A stretch of 64,000 nucleotides of DNA, taken from NCBI GenBank assembly GCA_947447985.1, contig CANFLX010000004.1, positions 52,371 to 116,370 on the forward strand, written 5' to 3'. This DNA is from Comamonadaceae bacterium (GTDB lineage Bacteria; Pseudomonadota; Gammaproteobacteria; Burkholderiales; Burkholderiaceae_C). The position numbers and the translations under genes are program-made. The notes below the pieces were generated by a model. It was not told the DNA's origin. It ran no database searches and saw only the letters and a program-made list of their open reading frames with translations. Each line of letters starts with the position of its first letter. Position 1 is the stretch's first letter. Below are positions 28,218 through 36,046 of the stretch, piece by piece.

Positions 28218-28252
28218 GAACCTGCCCTGTTTACAGGGCAGGTTCTTTAACT
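28218..28252 (+). terminator. Rho-independent terminator after the giant adhesin
   Basis: A perfect 12-bp inverted repeat (GAACCTGCCCTG / CAGGGCAGGTTC) with a TTTA loop is followed by TTTAACTTTA. It ends the adhesin transcript 86 bases after its stop and precedes the glycosyltransferase ATG by 16 bases, so any promoter for that operon would overlap it, or read-through feeds it. Confidence 0.8.
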
Positions 28253-28268
28253 TTATAGTGCCCAGACA

Positions 28269-30197
28269 ATGACAGCAACGCATCCCCGTGGAGCTCAGGC
28301 GAAGGCGGGTGGCCCGTCCGAAACACCGCGTTCTTTGCAGCACCCTTTGCTGACCGAGGCCCGCAAGCTCTCGGCCGCGGGCGACCCGAAGGGCGCCGCC
28401 GATCGGCTGGAAACCTTGGCGGGTTTGCTCAAGCCGCCCAGCGAAAAAGCGCAGGTCTACGCATTGGCCTCGCAGTTTGTGCGCATCCAGGACCGCAAAC
28501 GCTCCAGAAATCTGGCCCAACAGGCCACCGACGCGCAGCCCAAACTGGCGGCAGCCTGGATGGCCTTGTCGGCCGTGTGCGACGAGTTGCAGGACCGACC
28601 TGCCGCCCTGTCGGCGGCCTTGCGCGCCGTCGACTGCGCGGCCACACCGCGTGAGTTGGTGGACATTGGGCGCCAGCTTTCCCGCTTGGGTGCCGAGGCC
28701 GAAGCCCTCGAGGCCGTGCGCCGCGGCTGGGAAGACTCCAAGCACGCCCCCGAAGTAGGCACTTACACTTTGCGCGTGGCACTGCAGTCGGCCGATTGGG
28801 CCTTGGCCAATTCGGTGATCGAAGTTTTTACCAAAGCGCATGCGGCAGGCCAAACGGCGCTGGTGGGCGAGACACCGCGCACGCACTTGCTGTGGTGCGG
28901 TGACGAGGCCACCAATATCCGCGTGATCAGCAATTTTGCGGCGTCGAATTTCAAACCGTTTGCACCCATGGTGACGCAGCCCTGGCCCGATGGAGAGCGC
29001 AGGCGCTTGCGCATCGGATACATGTCCAGCGACTACCGCGACCACGCCACGTCGCTGCTGGCCATGGGCATGATGCGCCACCACGACCGTGACCGTTTTG
29101 AGCTCTTTGCCTATTGCACCAGTTACGACGATGGTTCGGCCTTGCGGCGCGACATATTGTCGCGCTTTGACCATGCGCGCACCTTCAGCAAGATCAGCGA
29201 CCGCGCGGCGGCCGAGCAGATTGTCAAAGACCGCATTGATGTGCTGGTGGACCTCAACGGTCTGACCGAAGGCACGCGCCACGGCGTTCTGGCCTGGCGG
29301 CCCGCACCCGTGCAAATTTCTTATCTGGGTTTCCCTGGCACCGTGGGCGGGCGCTTTGTCGACTACATCATTGGCGACACGCACACCATCCCCGAAGGCG
29401 TGGAGGCGCTGTACCCCGAAAAAGTCATCCGCATTCCGCCCACCTACCAGATCAACGATTACCGCGCGCGCTACCTCGCGCCCCCGCCATCGTTACGCAA
29501 GGCGGGTCTGCCCGCGGGTGTGCCCGTGATTGGCATGTTCAACAACGTGAACAAAGTCGGCAGCGAGGTCTGGGCGACCTGGATGAAGATTTTGGCGGCC
29601 GTACCGACCGCGGTGTTGTGGATGCTGGACCCTGGCAAGTTTGCGCGGGAGAACCTGCAGCGCGAAATGAAAGCCGCGGGTGTGGCGCCTGCGCGGGTGA
29701 TTTTTGCCCCCAAAGTGGCTCAAGAGGCCCATCTGGCCCGCCTGCAACTGTGCGACATCGTGCTGGACCCCTGGCCCTATGGCGGGCACACCACGACGGG
29801 CGACGCGCTGTTTGCCAGTATTCCTGTCGTGGCGCTTGAGGGCACCAACTTTGCCTCGCGCGTGAGCGGTGGGCTGCTGCGGGCCGCGGGCCTGGGCCTG
29901 CTCGTCAAGCCCGATATTCCTTCCTACATTGCATTGGCCGTTTCTTTGCTGAACCAGCCCGAAGAAGTGGCCAAGATGAAGCTGTTTGTGCGCGAACGCA
30001 AGCTTCGGCTGGGTCTGTTTGACTCACCCACGCGCACGCGGCAACTCGAAGCTGCCTATCTGCAGGCCTACCGGCGCAGCGTCGCCGGGCAGCCGCCTGA
30101 ACATTTCAAAGTCCGTGTGAAGCCTCCCGCTCCCACGGTCACGCCGCGCCGGCCGGCCACAGCCCCGGTAACCCCAGAGAAAGAGAACGTCAAATGA
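28269..30197 (+). CDS. SPINDLY/OGT-type glycosyltransferase with N-terminal TPR-like region (GT41-like)
   Basis: 642 residues. Residues about 25-200 are TPR-like helices (RSRNLAQQATDAQPKLAAAW). The catalytic half has the GT41 hallmarks RLRIGYMSSDYRDHATS, VDLNGLTEGTRHGVLAWRPA, SYLGFPGTVGG, NNVNKVGSEVWATWMKIL and LDPWPYGGHTTTGDAL. Such enzymes put GlcNAc or another sugar on Ser/Thr or Asn of proteins in the cytoplasm. It is the first gene after the giant adhesin and overlaps the next gene by ATGA (30194-30197), forming an operon with two sulfotransferase-like genes, a protease and a small protein. The Ser-rich adhesin is the obvious target by position, but this is inference. Confidence 0.88.
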   Translation: MTATHPRGAQAKAGGPSETPRSLQHPLLTEARKLSAAGDPKGAADRLETLAGLLKPPSEKAQVYALASQFVRIQDRKRSRNLAQQATDAQPKLAAAWMALSAVCDELQDRPAALSAALRAVDCAATPRELVDIGRQLSRLGAEAEALEAVRRGWEDSKHAPEVGTYTLRVALQSADWALANSVIEVFTKAHAAGQTALVGETPRTHLLWCGDEATNIRVISNFAASNFKPFAPMVTQPWPDGERRRLRIGYMSSDYRDHATSLLAMGMMRHHDRDRFELFAYCTSYDDGSALRRDILSRFDHARTFSKISDRAAAEQIVKDRIDVLVDLNGLTEGTRHGVLAWRPAPVQISYLGFPGTVGGRFVDYIIGDTHTIPEGVEALYPEKVIRIPPTYQINDYRARYLAPPPSLRKAGLPAGVPVIGMFNNVNKVGSEVWATWMKILAAVPTAVLWMLDPGKFARENLQREMKAAGVAPARVIFAPKVAQEAHLARLQLCDIVLDPWPYGGHTTTGDALFASIPVVALEGTNFASRVSGGLLRAAGLGLLVKPDIPSYIALAVSLLNQPEEVAKMKLFVRERKLRLGLFDSPTRTRQLEAAYLQAYRRSVAGQPPEHFKVRVKPPAPTVTPRRPATAPVTPEKENVK

Positions 30198-31018
30198 CTG
30201 AAGCCCAAGAAACCAATCCCATCGCCAGCGCAGGCACTCCCGACACAGCGCCCGCACGCCCGCGCAAGCCGCGTTTGCTGCTGGTCACCGGACCATGGAG
30301 CAGTGGCACATCGGCCGTAGCCGGCATGTTGGATGCCTTGGGTGTCAACGGCCTGGGTCCCTACTTCAATACCAACGATGTGCGCACACCAGTGAGCTTC
30401 GAATCGATCGCGTTTCGCAACACGGTTTTGGCATTGGCGTCAGAAAATGACTTGCAAATTACCGCCAGCCGCGACCAGGCTTTGGCGGCATTGCGTGCCT
30501 TGCGCCAGCGGGTCATCGACGGCGAGTTCGGCCCTTATGATGCAAAAAACCCTGCGCCTATTTTCTTGAAGCTGCCCTTGTCGGCACTGCTGCTGTCGAT
30601 GATTTGCCAAGTGTTTGACGCGCAGTTGTTGTATGTCTTGCGTCCCATGAAAGACATCGAAGCGACCCGTGTGCGCCGCAATTGGCCAGAGCACTTTGGT
30701 GCCAAGGGTGCGCAGATCATTTACGCCCAAATGTTCAAGACCCTGGTCAACCGGCGCTACCCCACCCAGCTTTTGCGTTACCCTGAACTGGTCTCTCGTC
30801 CCCGCCAACATGCACGCTTGCTGGCGCGCATTGCGGGTATCGAGGCCACGCCAGAGCAATTGGAAAAAGCCGCGTCTTTTGTGCGCCGCGCACGTCCTGC
30901 TGCAGCGCCTGGCGCTGCAGCGGCACCCGCAGCAGGCAATGCAGGTGGCAAGGGCGCTGGTGGAAAGTCTGACAACAAGGCGCAAGGTTCATCGGCCAAG
31001 CCTGGCAAGAAGTCCTGA
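30194..31018 (+). CDS. Atypical P-loop sulfotransferase-like protein (274 aa)
   Basis: The P-loop LVTGPWSSGTSAVAGML (residues about 32-48) resembles the PAPS 5' loop of sulfotransferases, and LLYVLRPMKDIEATRVRRNW resembles the 3'-phosphate binding RDPRD strand. Between them are short helices and an EFGPYDAKN loop. The last 45 residues are low-complexity Ala/Gly/Lys (AAAPGAAAAPAAGNAGGKG), likely disordered. Length is normal for a single-domain sulfotransferase. The missing RDP aspartate pair may mean a diverged or inactive enzyme. It is coupled to the glycosyltransferase by a four-base overlap. Confidence 0.65.
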   Translation: MTEAQETNPIASAGTPDTAPARPRKPRLLLVTGPWSSGTSAVAGMLDALGVNGLGPYFNTNDVRTPVSFESIAFRNTVLALASENDLQITASRDQALAALRALRQRVIDGEFGPYDAKNPAPIFLKLPLSALLLSMICQVFDAQLLYVLRPMKDIEATRVRRNWPEHFGAKGAQIIYAQMFKTLVNRRYPTQLLRYPELVSRPRQHARLLARIAGIEATPEQLEKAASFVRRARPAAAPGAAAAPAAGNAGGKGAGGKSDNKAQGSSAKPGKKS

Positions 31019-31050
31019 TCGGGTCGCCTTCAATATTCTGAGGATTTCTG

Positions 31051-31884
31051 ATGGCTGATCTTGCGCCACCCCCCGCCGCTGTCGCAGCTAAAAAGCCGTT
31101 GACACCCGAGCAGTTGTTGAACGACCCGAAATACGATTTGCATCCTTTCAAGGAGCCGACAAAACGGTATGTGGTCTTCTCGTCGCAGCGCACGGGCAGT
31201 ACCTACCTGTGCCGTCGCCTGTGCAACGTCAAGGGGCAGTTCGGTGTTCCAAGCGAGTACCTCAATCCGGTCAACGTGAACTTGCTGGTGCCGCGTCTTT
31301 TGCCAGGCGCAGGGCAGGACGGTAAAACGGTGGGGGCAGGGCGCTACCTGAAGATGCTGCAGCGCGCGCGCACCACCGATGACGGTTATTTCGGCATCAA
31401 GGTCCAGCCGCAGCAGCTGCTGGGTTTGACGAATCGCAAGAAAAACGGTGCGCTGGAGTTTCTGTCAAGTTTCGATCGCGTGGTGTTGCTGACCCGACGC
31501 GACAAGCTCGGTCAAGCCATCTCTGGTGCGGTGGCTGCAACCACTGGCAAATGGTTCAACGACCAGAAAGAGGCCGAACTCACGGATGCGCAGATCGACA
31601 CCCTGTTTCCGCTGATCGCGCGCAACCTGAGTCGCTATTTCGAAGAAGAGCAGTTGATTTTGTCGCTTGCCAAGACGATCCAAAAACCGGTGTTCTCGTT
31701 GCAGTATGAAGACATCGCGGCTGACGGTGAAAAGTCGTTCAGAGCCTTGGTGAACTTCCTCTCCGATGGAGAAGACGTTGCGATCGAGGAGGATGATAGT
31801 TTTGCTGCGGTTCCTGAAAAGCCGGAAGGCCTGCTCAAGAAACGCATCCGTGAGCGCTTTATTCAATTTCTGAAAAACGAGTAA
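31051..31884 (+). CDS. Stf0-type sulfotransferase
   Basis: 277 residues from ATG 31051 with GAGGA eight bases upstream. The 5' loop VVFSSQRTGSTYLCRRL near residue 40 and the following GVPSEYLNP are typical of the Stf0 family, whose mycobacterial member sulfates trehalose. The 3' strand is RVVLLTRRDKLGQAIS. Other matches are TGKWFND and YEDIAADGE near the end. A sugar hydroxyl is the likely acceptor, possibly the sugar added by the upstream glycosyltransferase. The TAA at 31882-31884 shares its last base with the ATG of the protease gene (TAATG). Confidence 0.82.
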   Translation: MADLAPPPAAVAAKKPLTPEQLLNDPKYDLHPFKEPTKRYVVFSSQRTGSTYLCRRLCNVKGQFGVPSEYLNPVNVNLLVPRLLPGAGQDGKTVGAGRYLKMLQRARTTDDGYFGIKVQPQQLLGLTNRKKNGALEFLSSFDRVVLLTRRDKLGQAISGAVAATTGKWFNDQKEAELTDAQIDTLFPLIARNLSRYFEEEQLILSLAKTIQKPVFSLQYEDIAADGEKSFRALVNFLSDGEDVAIEEDDSFAAVPEKPEGLLKKRIRERFIQFLKNE

Positions 31885-32657
31885 TGCACACCTTGTTTGC
31901 ACGCACCTTGCTGGCCCTGTGGCTGTGGGTGCTGTGCACAGTCAGCGGGGCCCAGCCTGCGCCACCTTTGGGCGAGTCGGCACGCAATGCGGTGGGCACT
32001 GGCTTTTTTGTTTCGCAAGAGGGCCATCTGGTCACCGCCAACCATGTGCTCAAAGGGCGCAATTTCGTTTTTGTGCGGCTGCAAACCGGAGGGCGCTGGC
32101 GATTGGCCCAAGTGATTCGGGCCAGCGCCGATGATGACCTGGCCTTGCTGAAAATCAACACCAGCAGCACGCCCTTGCCGCTTGCCCGTTGGCGTGGCGT
32201 GCCCATCGGTTTGGAGGTGTACGTGCTGGGCTTTCCGCAGCCTTCTATGCAGGGCAACGGCCTCAAAATCACGGCGGGCATCGTCAACGGTGAATTCACC
32301 GAAGGTCGGCGCAACCGGCTCTTTCAGCTGAGTGCTGAGATTCAGAAGGGAAATTCCGGCGGTCCGGTGCTGTCGCCCGACGGCTTGGTGGTTGGCGTGG
32401 TGCAAAGCAAGCTCGACGCGATGTCGATTGCCAACAAGACCAATGACCTGCCACAGAACGTGAACTTTGCCGCCAAGTCTGAAGTACTGGAGCGGTTTTT
32501 GCTGGATGCGGGACTGCAGCCCGAGGTGCGTTTGATCGATCTCAATGTGATGCGAAGGCCCTACCAGTTGCTTCGTGATAACTTGGGCGGTATGGCGATG
32601 GTGCTTTCCACCGATGACATGCTTCCCGCCAAAGCGATGGAAACTGCGGATCGCTGA
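31884..32657 (+). CDS. Exported trypsin-like serine protease (HtrA-type fold, no PDZ)
   Basis: 257 residues with a signal peptide (ARTLLALWLWVLCTVSGAQ). The catalytic triad is visible: His in VTANHVLKG, Asp in ADDDLALLKI and Ser in KGNSGGPVLSPDG. There is no PDZ domain; the chain ends with about 35 residues of unknown type (YQLLRDNLGGMAMVLSTDDM). The protein should act in the periplasm. It is translationally linked to the Stf0-type gene, so a role in trimming or releasing the modified surface product is suggested, but quality control is an alternative. Confidence 0.82.
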   Translation: MHTLFARTLLALWLWVLCTVSGAQPAPPLGESARNAVGTGFFVSQEGHLVTANHVLKGRNFVFVRLQTGGRWRLAQVIRASADDDLALLKINTSSTPLPLARWRGVPIGLEVYVLGFPQPSMQGNGLKITAGIVNGEFTEGRRNRLFQLSAEIQKGNSGGPVLSPDGLVVGVVQSKLDAMSIANKTNDLPQNVNFAAKSEVLERFLLDAGLQPEVRLIDLNVMRRPYQLLRDNLGGMAMVLSTDDMLPAKAMETADR

Positions 32658-32684
32658 CTCTATTCTTCGAACGGGCACTCTTGT

Positions 32685-33221
32685 ATGACGATCAAGCAAT
32701 TCAATGGGCGCTACCTGCCACAACCCGATCGTGTTTTGGTGAAGGCGAACACCCATTCGGACGAGGAGATCTCTCTCTTCATGACGCGGCGCGTGGTGCG
32801 TCAAATTTTGGCGGGGGGCGAGCAAAAATCCGTGGAGTTGGAGGCCGCCCAGCGTCCCGGCCCTGCCAGTGCCGAAGTGGTGCGTTTCCAGCGTGAGGCC
32901 CTTTTACAAACGACCGATTTCAAGCAACCTTACCAAGGCGCAACCCGCCAGGCGCTCGGTGACAAGCCCGAACTGGTGCTGGACGCGGCCTATGGCGCAG
33001 GTCATGGCCAAGGCAAGCCTGCGTCCGAACTGGTCTTGAGCCTTCGCAGCGGCCGCAAACTGACCCTGCAACTGGCGCAGCCCACCTTGCAGGCCCTGTG
33101 CCTGCTGCTGGAGCAACTGCAGGGTCAGGCGCAATGGGACTTGGTGCCGTTGCGCACGCCAGCGTCTGCGGGCGGTCCGTCCAATGCGCCGTCTGAGAGC
33201 AGTGGTCGAACGGTGCACTAG
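32685..33221 (+). CDS. Conserved-looking protein of unknown function (178 aa)
   Basis: I do not recognise a family. There is no signal peptide or membrane segment. The N-terminus (MTIKQFNGRYLPQPDRVLVKANT) may form small beta strands, the centre contains FMTRRVVRQILAGGEQ and the C-terminal third has LVLSLRSGRKLTLQLAQPTL with a helical LQALCLLLEQLQGQ. The last 20 residues are Ser/Gly/Pro-rich. It lies 27 bases after the protease gene on the same strand and converges with the adenylation-domain gene. Position suggests it belongs to the modification operon. Confidence 0.6.
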   Translation: MTIKQFNGRYLPQPDRVLVKANTHSDEEISLFMTRRVVRQILAGGEQKSVELEAAQRPGPASAEVVRFQREALLQTTDFKQPYQGATRQALGDKPELVLDAAYGAGHGQGKPASELVLSLRSGRKLTLQLAQPTLQALCLLLEQLQGQAQWDLVPLRTPASAGGPSNAPSESSGRTVH

Positions 33222-33235
33222 CGGCTGGCGAGCTG

Positions 33236-36046
33236 TTAGCGGGCCTCGCGCGGGGCTTGCAGCAGCCCGTGCGTCAGGCACATCTGCGCCAGTTGCCGGG
33301 TGAGTTTGCCCATGCCAGGCTGGGGGTTGACGTGGTTGATATTCAAGAAGTCAGCCTCGTTCAACTGAAAGTCCTGCCAGGCAAGAACGGGCAGCCCCGA
33401 ACGCTTCGAAATCCAGTCCAGCACTTTGTCAAAGTTTGTGCTGTCGGGACGGGGTCGCTGGTCTGCGCGCGGTGCATTGGCAAGCGCCCTGTGTTGGGTC
33501 GGCTCTAAAGGGTGAACAAAAACGGCCACGGGCACGTTCAATGTTTTCAACATCTGTGCACCCGCCAGCCAGTGGTGGATCGCGGTGGTATGGAAGGGCA
33601 CATCGCCCAAATAGGTGCTGCCCACCACCCGTTCGCGCTGCTGCTCCCACAGGGGTCGCGCAGGCGGATGCAGCGGCAAGGGGCGGAATTGCCCTGTGCC
33701 CTGGGCGGCAATATTCCAGGTGAACTCGGGGTCGATCTGCACGTCGTGGCCCACGCGGATCTGTCCGCTCAGGTGGCGCTCGTCGAGCAACATGTCACCT
33801 TGGGGCGGCGACACACTGATGTGCATGGGGTCGAGCTCGTAAATCACCAGCGCGGGTTGGCGGTGCGCCTGCTGGCACTGGTTCACGATGAACTGACACA
33901 GGCGCGCAATGCCTTCGCAGCTGATGGCAGGCAGTCCAATGTTGAGTGCGCGCACCTGAATGCCATGGTCCCGCAACGCGGTGTCAAACACCGCGGCGTC
34001 AAAGCCCCGAAACAGGCCAGAGGAGCCAATCGCCAGCACGGGCGGGGCGTCTAGCGTTTCAAGCGCTTTGGGGAACCGTGCGATGAACTGCAGCGCACGG
34101 GTGACCCGCTTGTTGGGTGGGGCGCTTGGAGACGTGCTGTCCGCTGGAGCGGGCGTGGCGGGTGTGCCTTGACCCATGCCCTGGTGTTGGTGAATGAACT
34201 GCACCATGCCTTTGAAGGGCAGATTCGACAAATGCACCACGCTGTCCTGGTCGAGCGACAGGTGAAACAGAGTTTCCATGTGCGCGGTCAATTGCACAAA
34301 TCCCAGCGAGTCCATGCCGATGGCGAGCAGGTTGTCGGCTTGCAAAATATCGGGGACGCGCAAGGCGGGCGCGGCCTCCAGAACGGCCCGCATCAGCGCT
34401 TGTTCGGTCGGCGAAAAACCGTCCAAGCGGGTGAGGGTGCGCTCCTGATCGAGTGCGCGGGCCACTTCCATCGCAATGGCTTTGCGGTCGGCTTTGCCAC
34501 TGGCATTTTTAGGAAAGGTCGGCAGGCACATGGTGCGCACCGGAACCATGTAGTCCGGCAAGGTCTCGCGGGCTTGTGCCACGATGCGGCCATGGTCGGC
34601 TGCGCTGGCTTCCACGGCAAGCACCACGTGCGACCCCGAAGGGGCGCCAGGCGGCCAGGACAGTGCGACGGTATTGGCACCGTCCACGGCGTCCCGCACA
34701 GCGGCTTCAATAGCACCCAGTTCCACCCGAAAGCCGCGGATTTTGACCTGGTTGTCGATGCGCCCCAGGAAGTGCACTTGCCGATCAGGCGTGCGCAAAA
34801 CGAGGTCCCCCGTGCGGTAAAAAACGGTGTCTCCGTGCCCCGCGCGGGTGATGAAGCTGCTCGCAGTTTTGTCGGGCGCACGCAAATAACCCGCAGCGAC
34901 TTGGCGGCCAGAGAGCAGCAACTCACCGGCCACGCCATCGCTGACCTCTTTCATGTGCGGGTCGCAAACGCTCAGGGCCATGCCCTCGAAGGCTTCGCCA
35001 ATCGGAACCAGATCGGCGGGGCCAGACCATTGGCCGGAAGGCGGCAAGACAAAGCGTGCGCAGGCGATGGTGGCCTCGGTGGGGCCGTACCAGTTTTCAA
35101 CCGGGCTGTTCGGTGCGGCCAAGGCCCATTCGCGTGCCAGTTGGGCGGGCAGGGCCTCGCCACAAAACAGGGACGAGCGCAGACTGGGAAAGGCCTTGGG
35201 CTGCAGATGGCCTTGCTGGCGAATCTGGAAAGCCAGCGAGGGCACCGAGAACCAGTGCGTGATGCCATAGGTCTGAATGTAGGCCGCGGGTGAAGCCATG
35301 TCGCAGGCCTGGGGCACGATCAAATGGGCGCCATGGGTCCAACACAGCCACAGATCGTGCATGGACAAGTCAAACGTCAACTCGAAGGTTTGTGAAAACC
35401 GACTGTTGGCTTGTAGGTTCAGCAGCGCGCCCGTGGCTTGCAGGTAGCCCGTCAAATTGCCATGGTGGATCGCAACGCCTTTGGGCTCCCCAGTGCTGCC
35501 CGAAGTAAACAGGATGTAGGCATTGCGGTGGGCTGCGATGTGCTCCGGCACTTCATTCAGAAGCGTGGACAGCGCAGCGTGCGCTGAAGTGGCCTGGCTT
35601 TTTTGATCGGGTGCGCGCAGCTGCGTGAGTGAGCGCGCCAACTCCGGGGCGCTGGACAGCATGCTGCTGAGGTAGGGCTCCGACACGGCGCTGCACACCA
35701 GGAAGCTGGGGCGGCTGCGTTGCAAGGCGAGCAGGTTGCGCTTGGCAGGGTGGTTGACATTCAAGGGCAGATAAGCGTGCCCTGCCAGCAGCGCCGCCAA
35801 AATACCGATATACGACGCACTGTTGCGTTGGGCCATGACGGCCACGGTGATCTCATCGGACCCTGCATCGTGTGCGTGCCCTGCAGCGCGCATCTGTTGG
35901 CTGAGCGACCAGGCTGCACTCAGCAGCTCCTGGTAGGTCCATGTCACACCGTCAACCGTCAGGGCGGGCCGGTCGGGTGCCTGTTGCGCAACCCGGACGA
36001 CGGCTTGTGCAATGCTCCAGGCAGACTCAGCTTGCGGCCTGTTCAT
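33236..36046 (-). CDS. Adenylation-carrier-SGNH fusion protein (Dlt-like A-PCP-acyltransferase)
   Basis: 936 residues in three parts. Residues about 1-530 form an NRPS-type adenylation domain (ILFTSGSTGEPKGVAIHHGN near 175; NWYGPTEATIACA; YRTGDLV; FPKNASGKADRK). A carrier domain has the phosphopantetheine serine in IGMDSLGFVQL near residue 575. From about 660 an SGNH-hydrolase-like part begins with VLAIGSSGLFRGFD (nucleophile Ser) and ends with FLNINHVNPQPGMGKL near 900, the DxxH-type block. DltA, DltC and DltD use the same three functions to load D-alanine and transfer it to a polymer; here they are in one chain. Its start overlaps the end of the tandem sulfotransferase gene by 20 bases. The amino acid or acyl group used is unknown. 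Confidence 0.75.
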   Translation of the reverse strand: MNRPQAESAWSIAQAVVRVAQQAPDRPALTVDGVTWTYQELLSAAWSLSQQMRAAGHAHDAGSDEITVAVMAQRNSASYIGILAALLAGHAYLPLNVNHPAKRNLLALQRSRPSFLVCSAVSEPYLSSMLSSAPELARSLTQLRAPDQKSQATSAHAALSTLLNEVPEHIAAHRNAYILFTSGSTGEPKGVAIHHGNLTGYLQATGALLNLQANSRFSQTFELTFDLSMHDLWLCWTHGAHLIVPQACDMASPAAYIQTYGITHWFSVPSLAFQIRQQGHLQPKAFPSLRSSLFCGEALPAQLAREWALAAPNSPVENWYGPTEATIACARFVLPPSGQWSGPADLVPIGEAFEGMALSVCDPHMKEVSDGVAGELLLSGRQVAAGYLRAPDKTASSFITRAGHGDTVFYRTGDLVLRTPDRQVHFLGRIDNQVKIRGFRVELGAIEAAVRDAVDGANTVALSWPPGAPSGSHVVLAVEASAADHGRIVAQARETLPDYMVPVRTMCLPTFPKNASGKADRKAIAMEVARALDQERTLTRLDGFSPTEQALMRAVLEAAPALRVPDILQADNLLAIGMDSLGFVQLTAHMETLFHLSLDQDSVVHLSNLPFKGMVQFIHQHQGMGQGTPATPAPADSTSPSAPPNKRVTRALQFIARFPKALETLDAPPVLAIGSSGLFRGFDAAVFDTALRDHGIQVRALNIGLPAISCEGIARLCQFIVNQCQQAHRQPALVIYELDPMHISVSPPQGDMLLDERHLSGQIRVGHDVQIDPEFTWNIAAQGTGQFRPLPLHPPARPLWEQQRERVVGSTYLGDVPFHTTAIHHWLAGAQMLKTLNVPVAVFVHPLEPTQHRALANAPRADQRPRPDSTNFDKVLDWISKRSGLPVLAWQDFQLNEADFLNINHVNPQPGMGKLTRQLAQMCLTHGLLQAPREAR

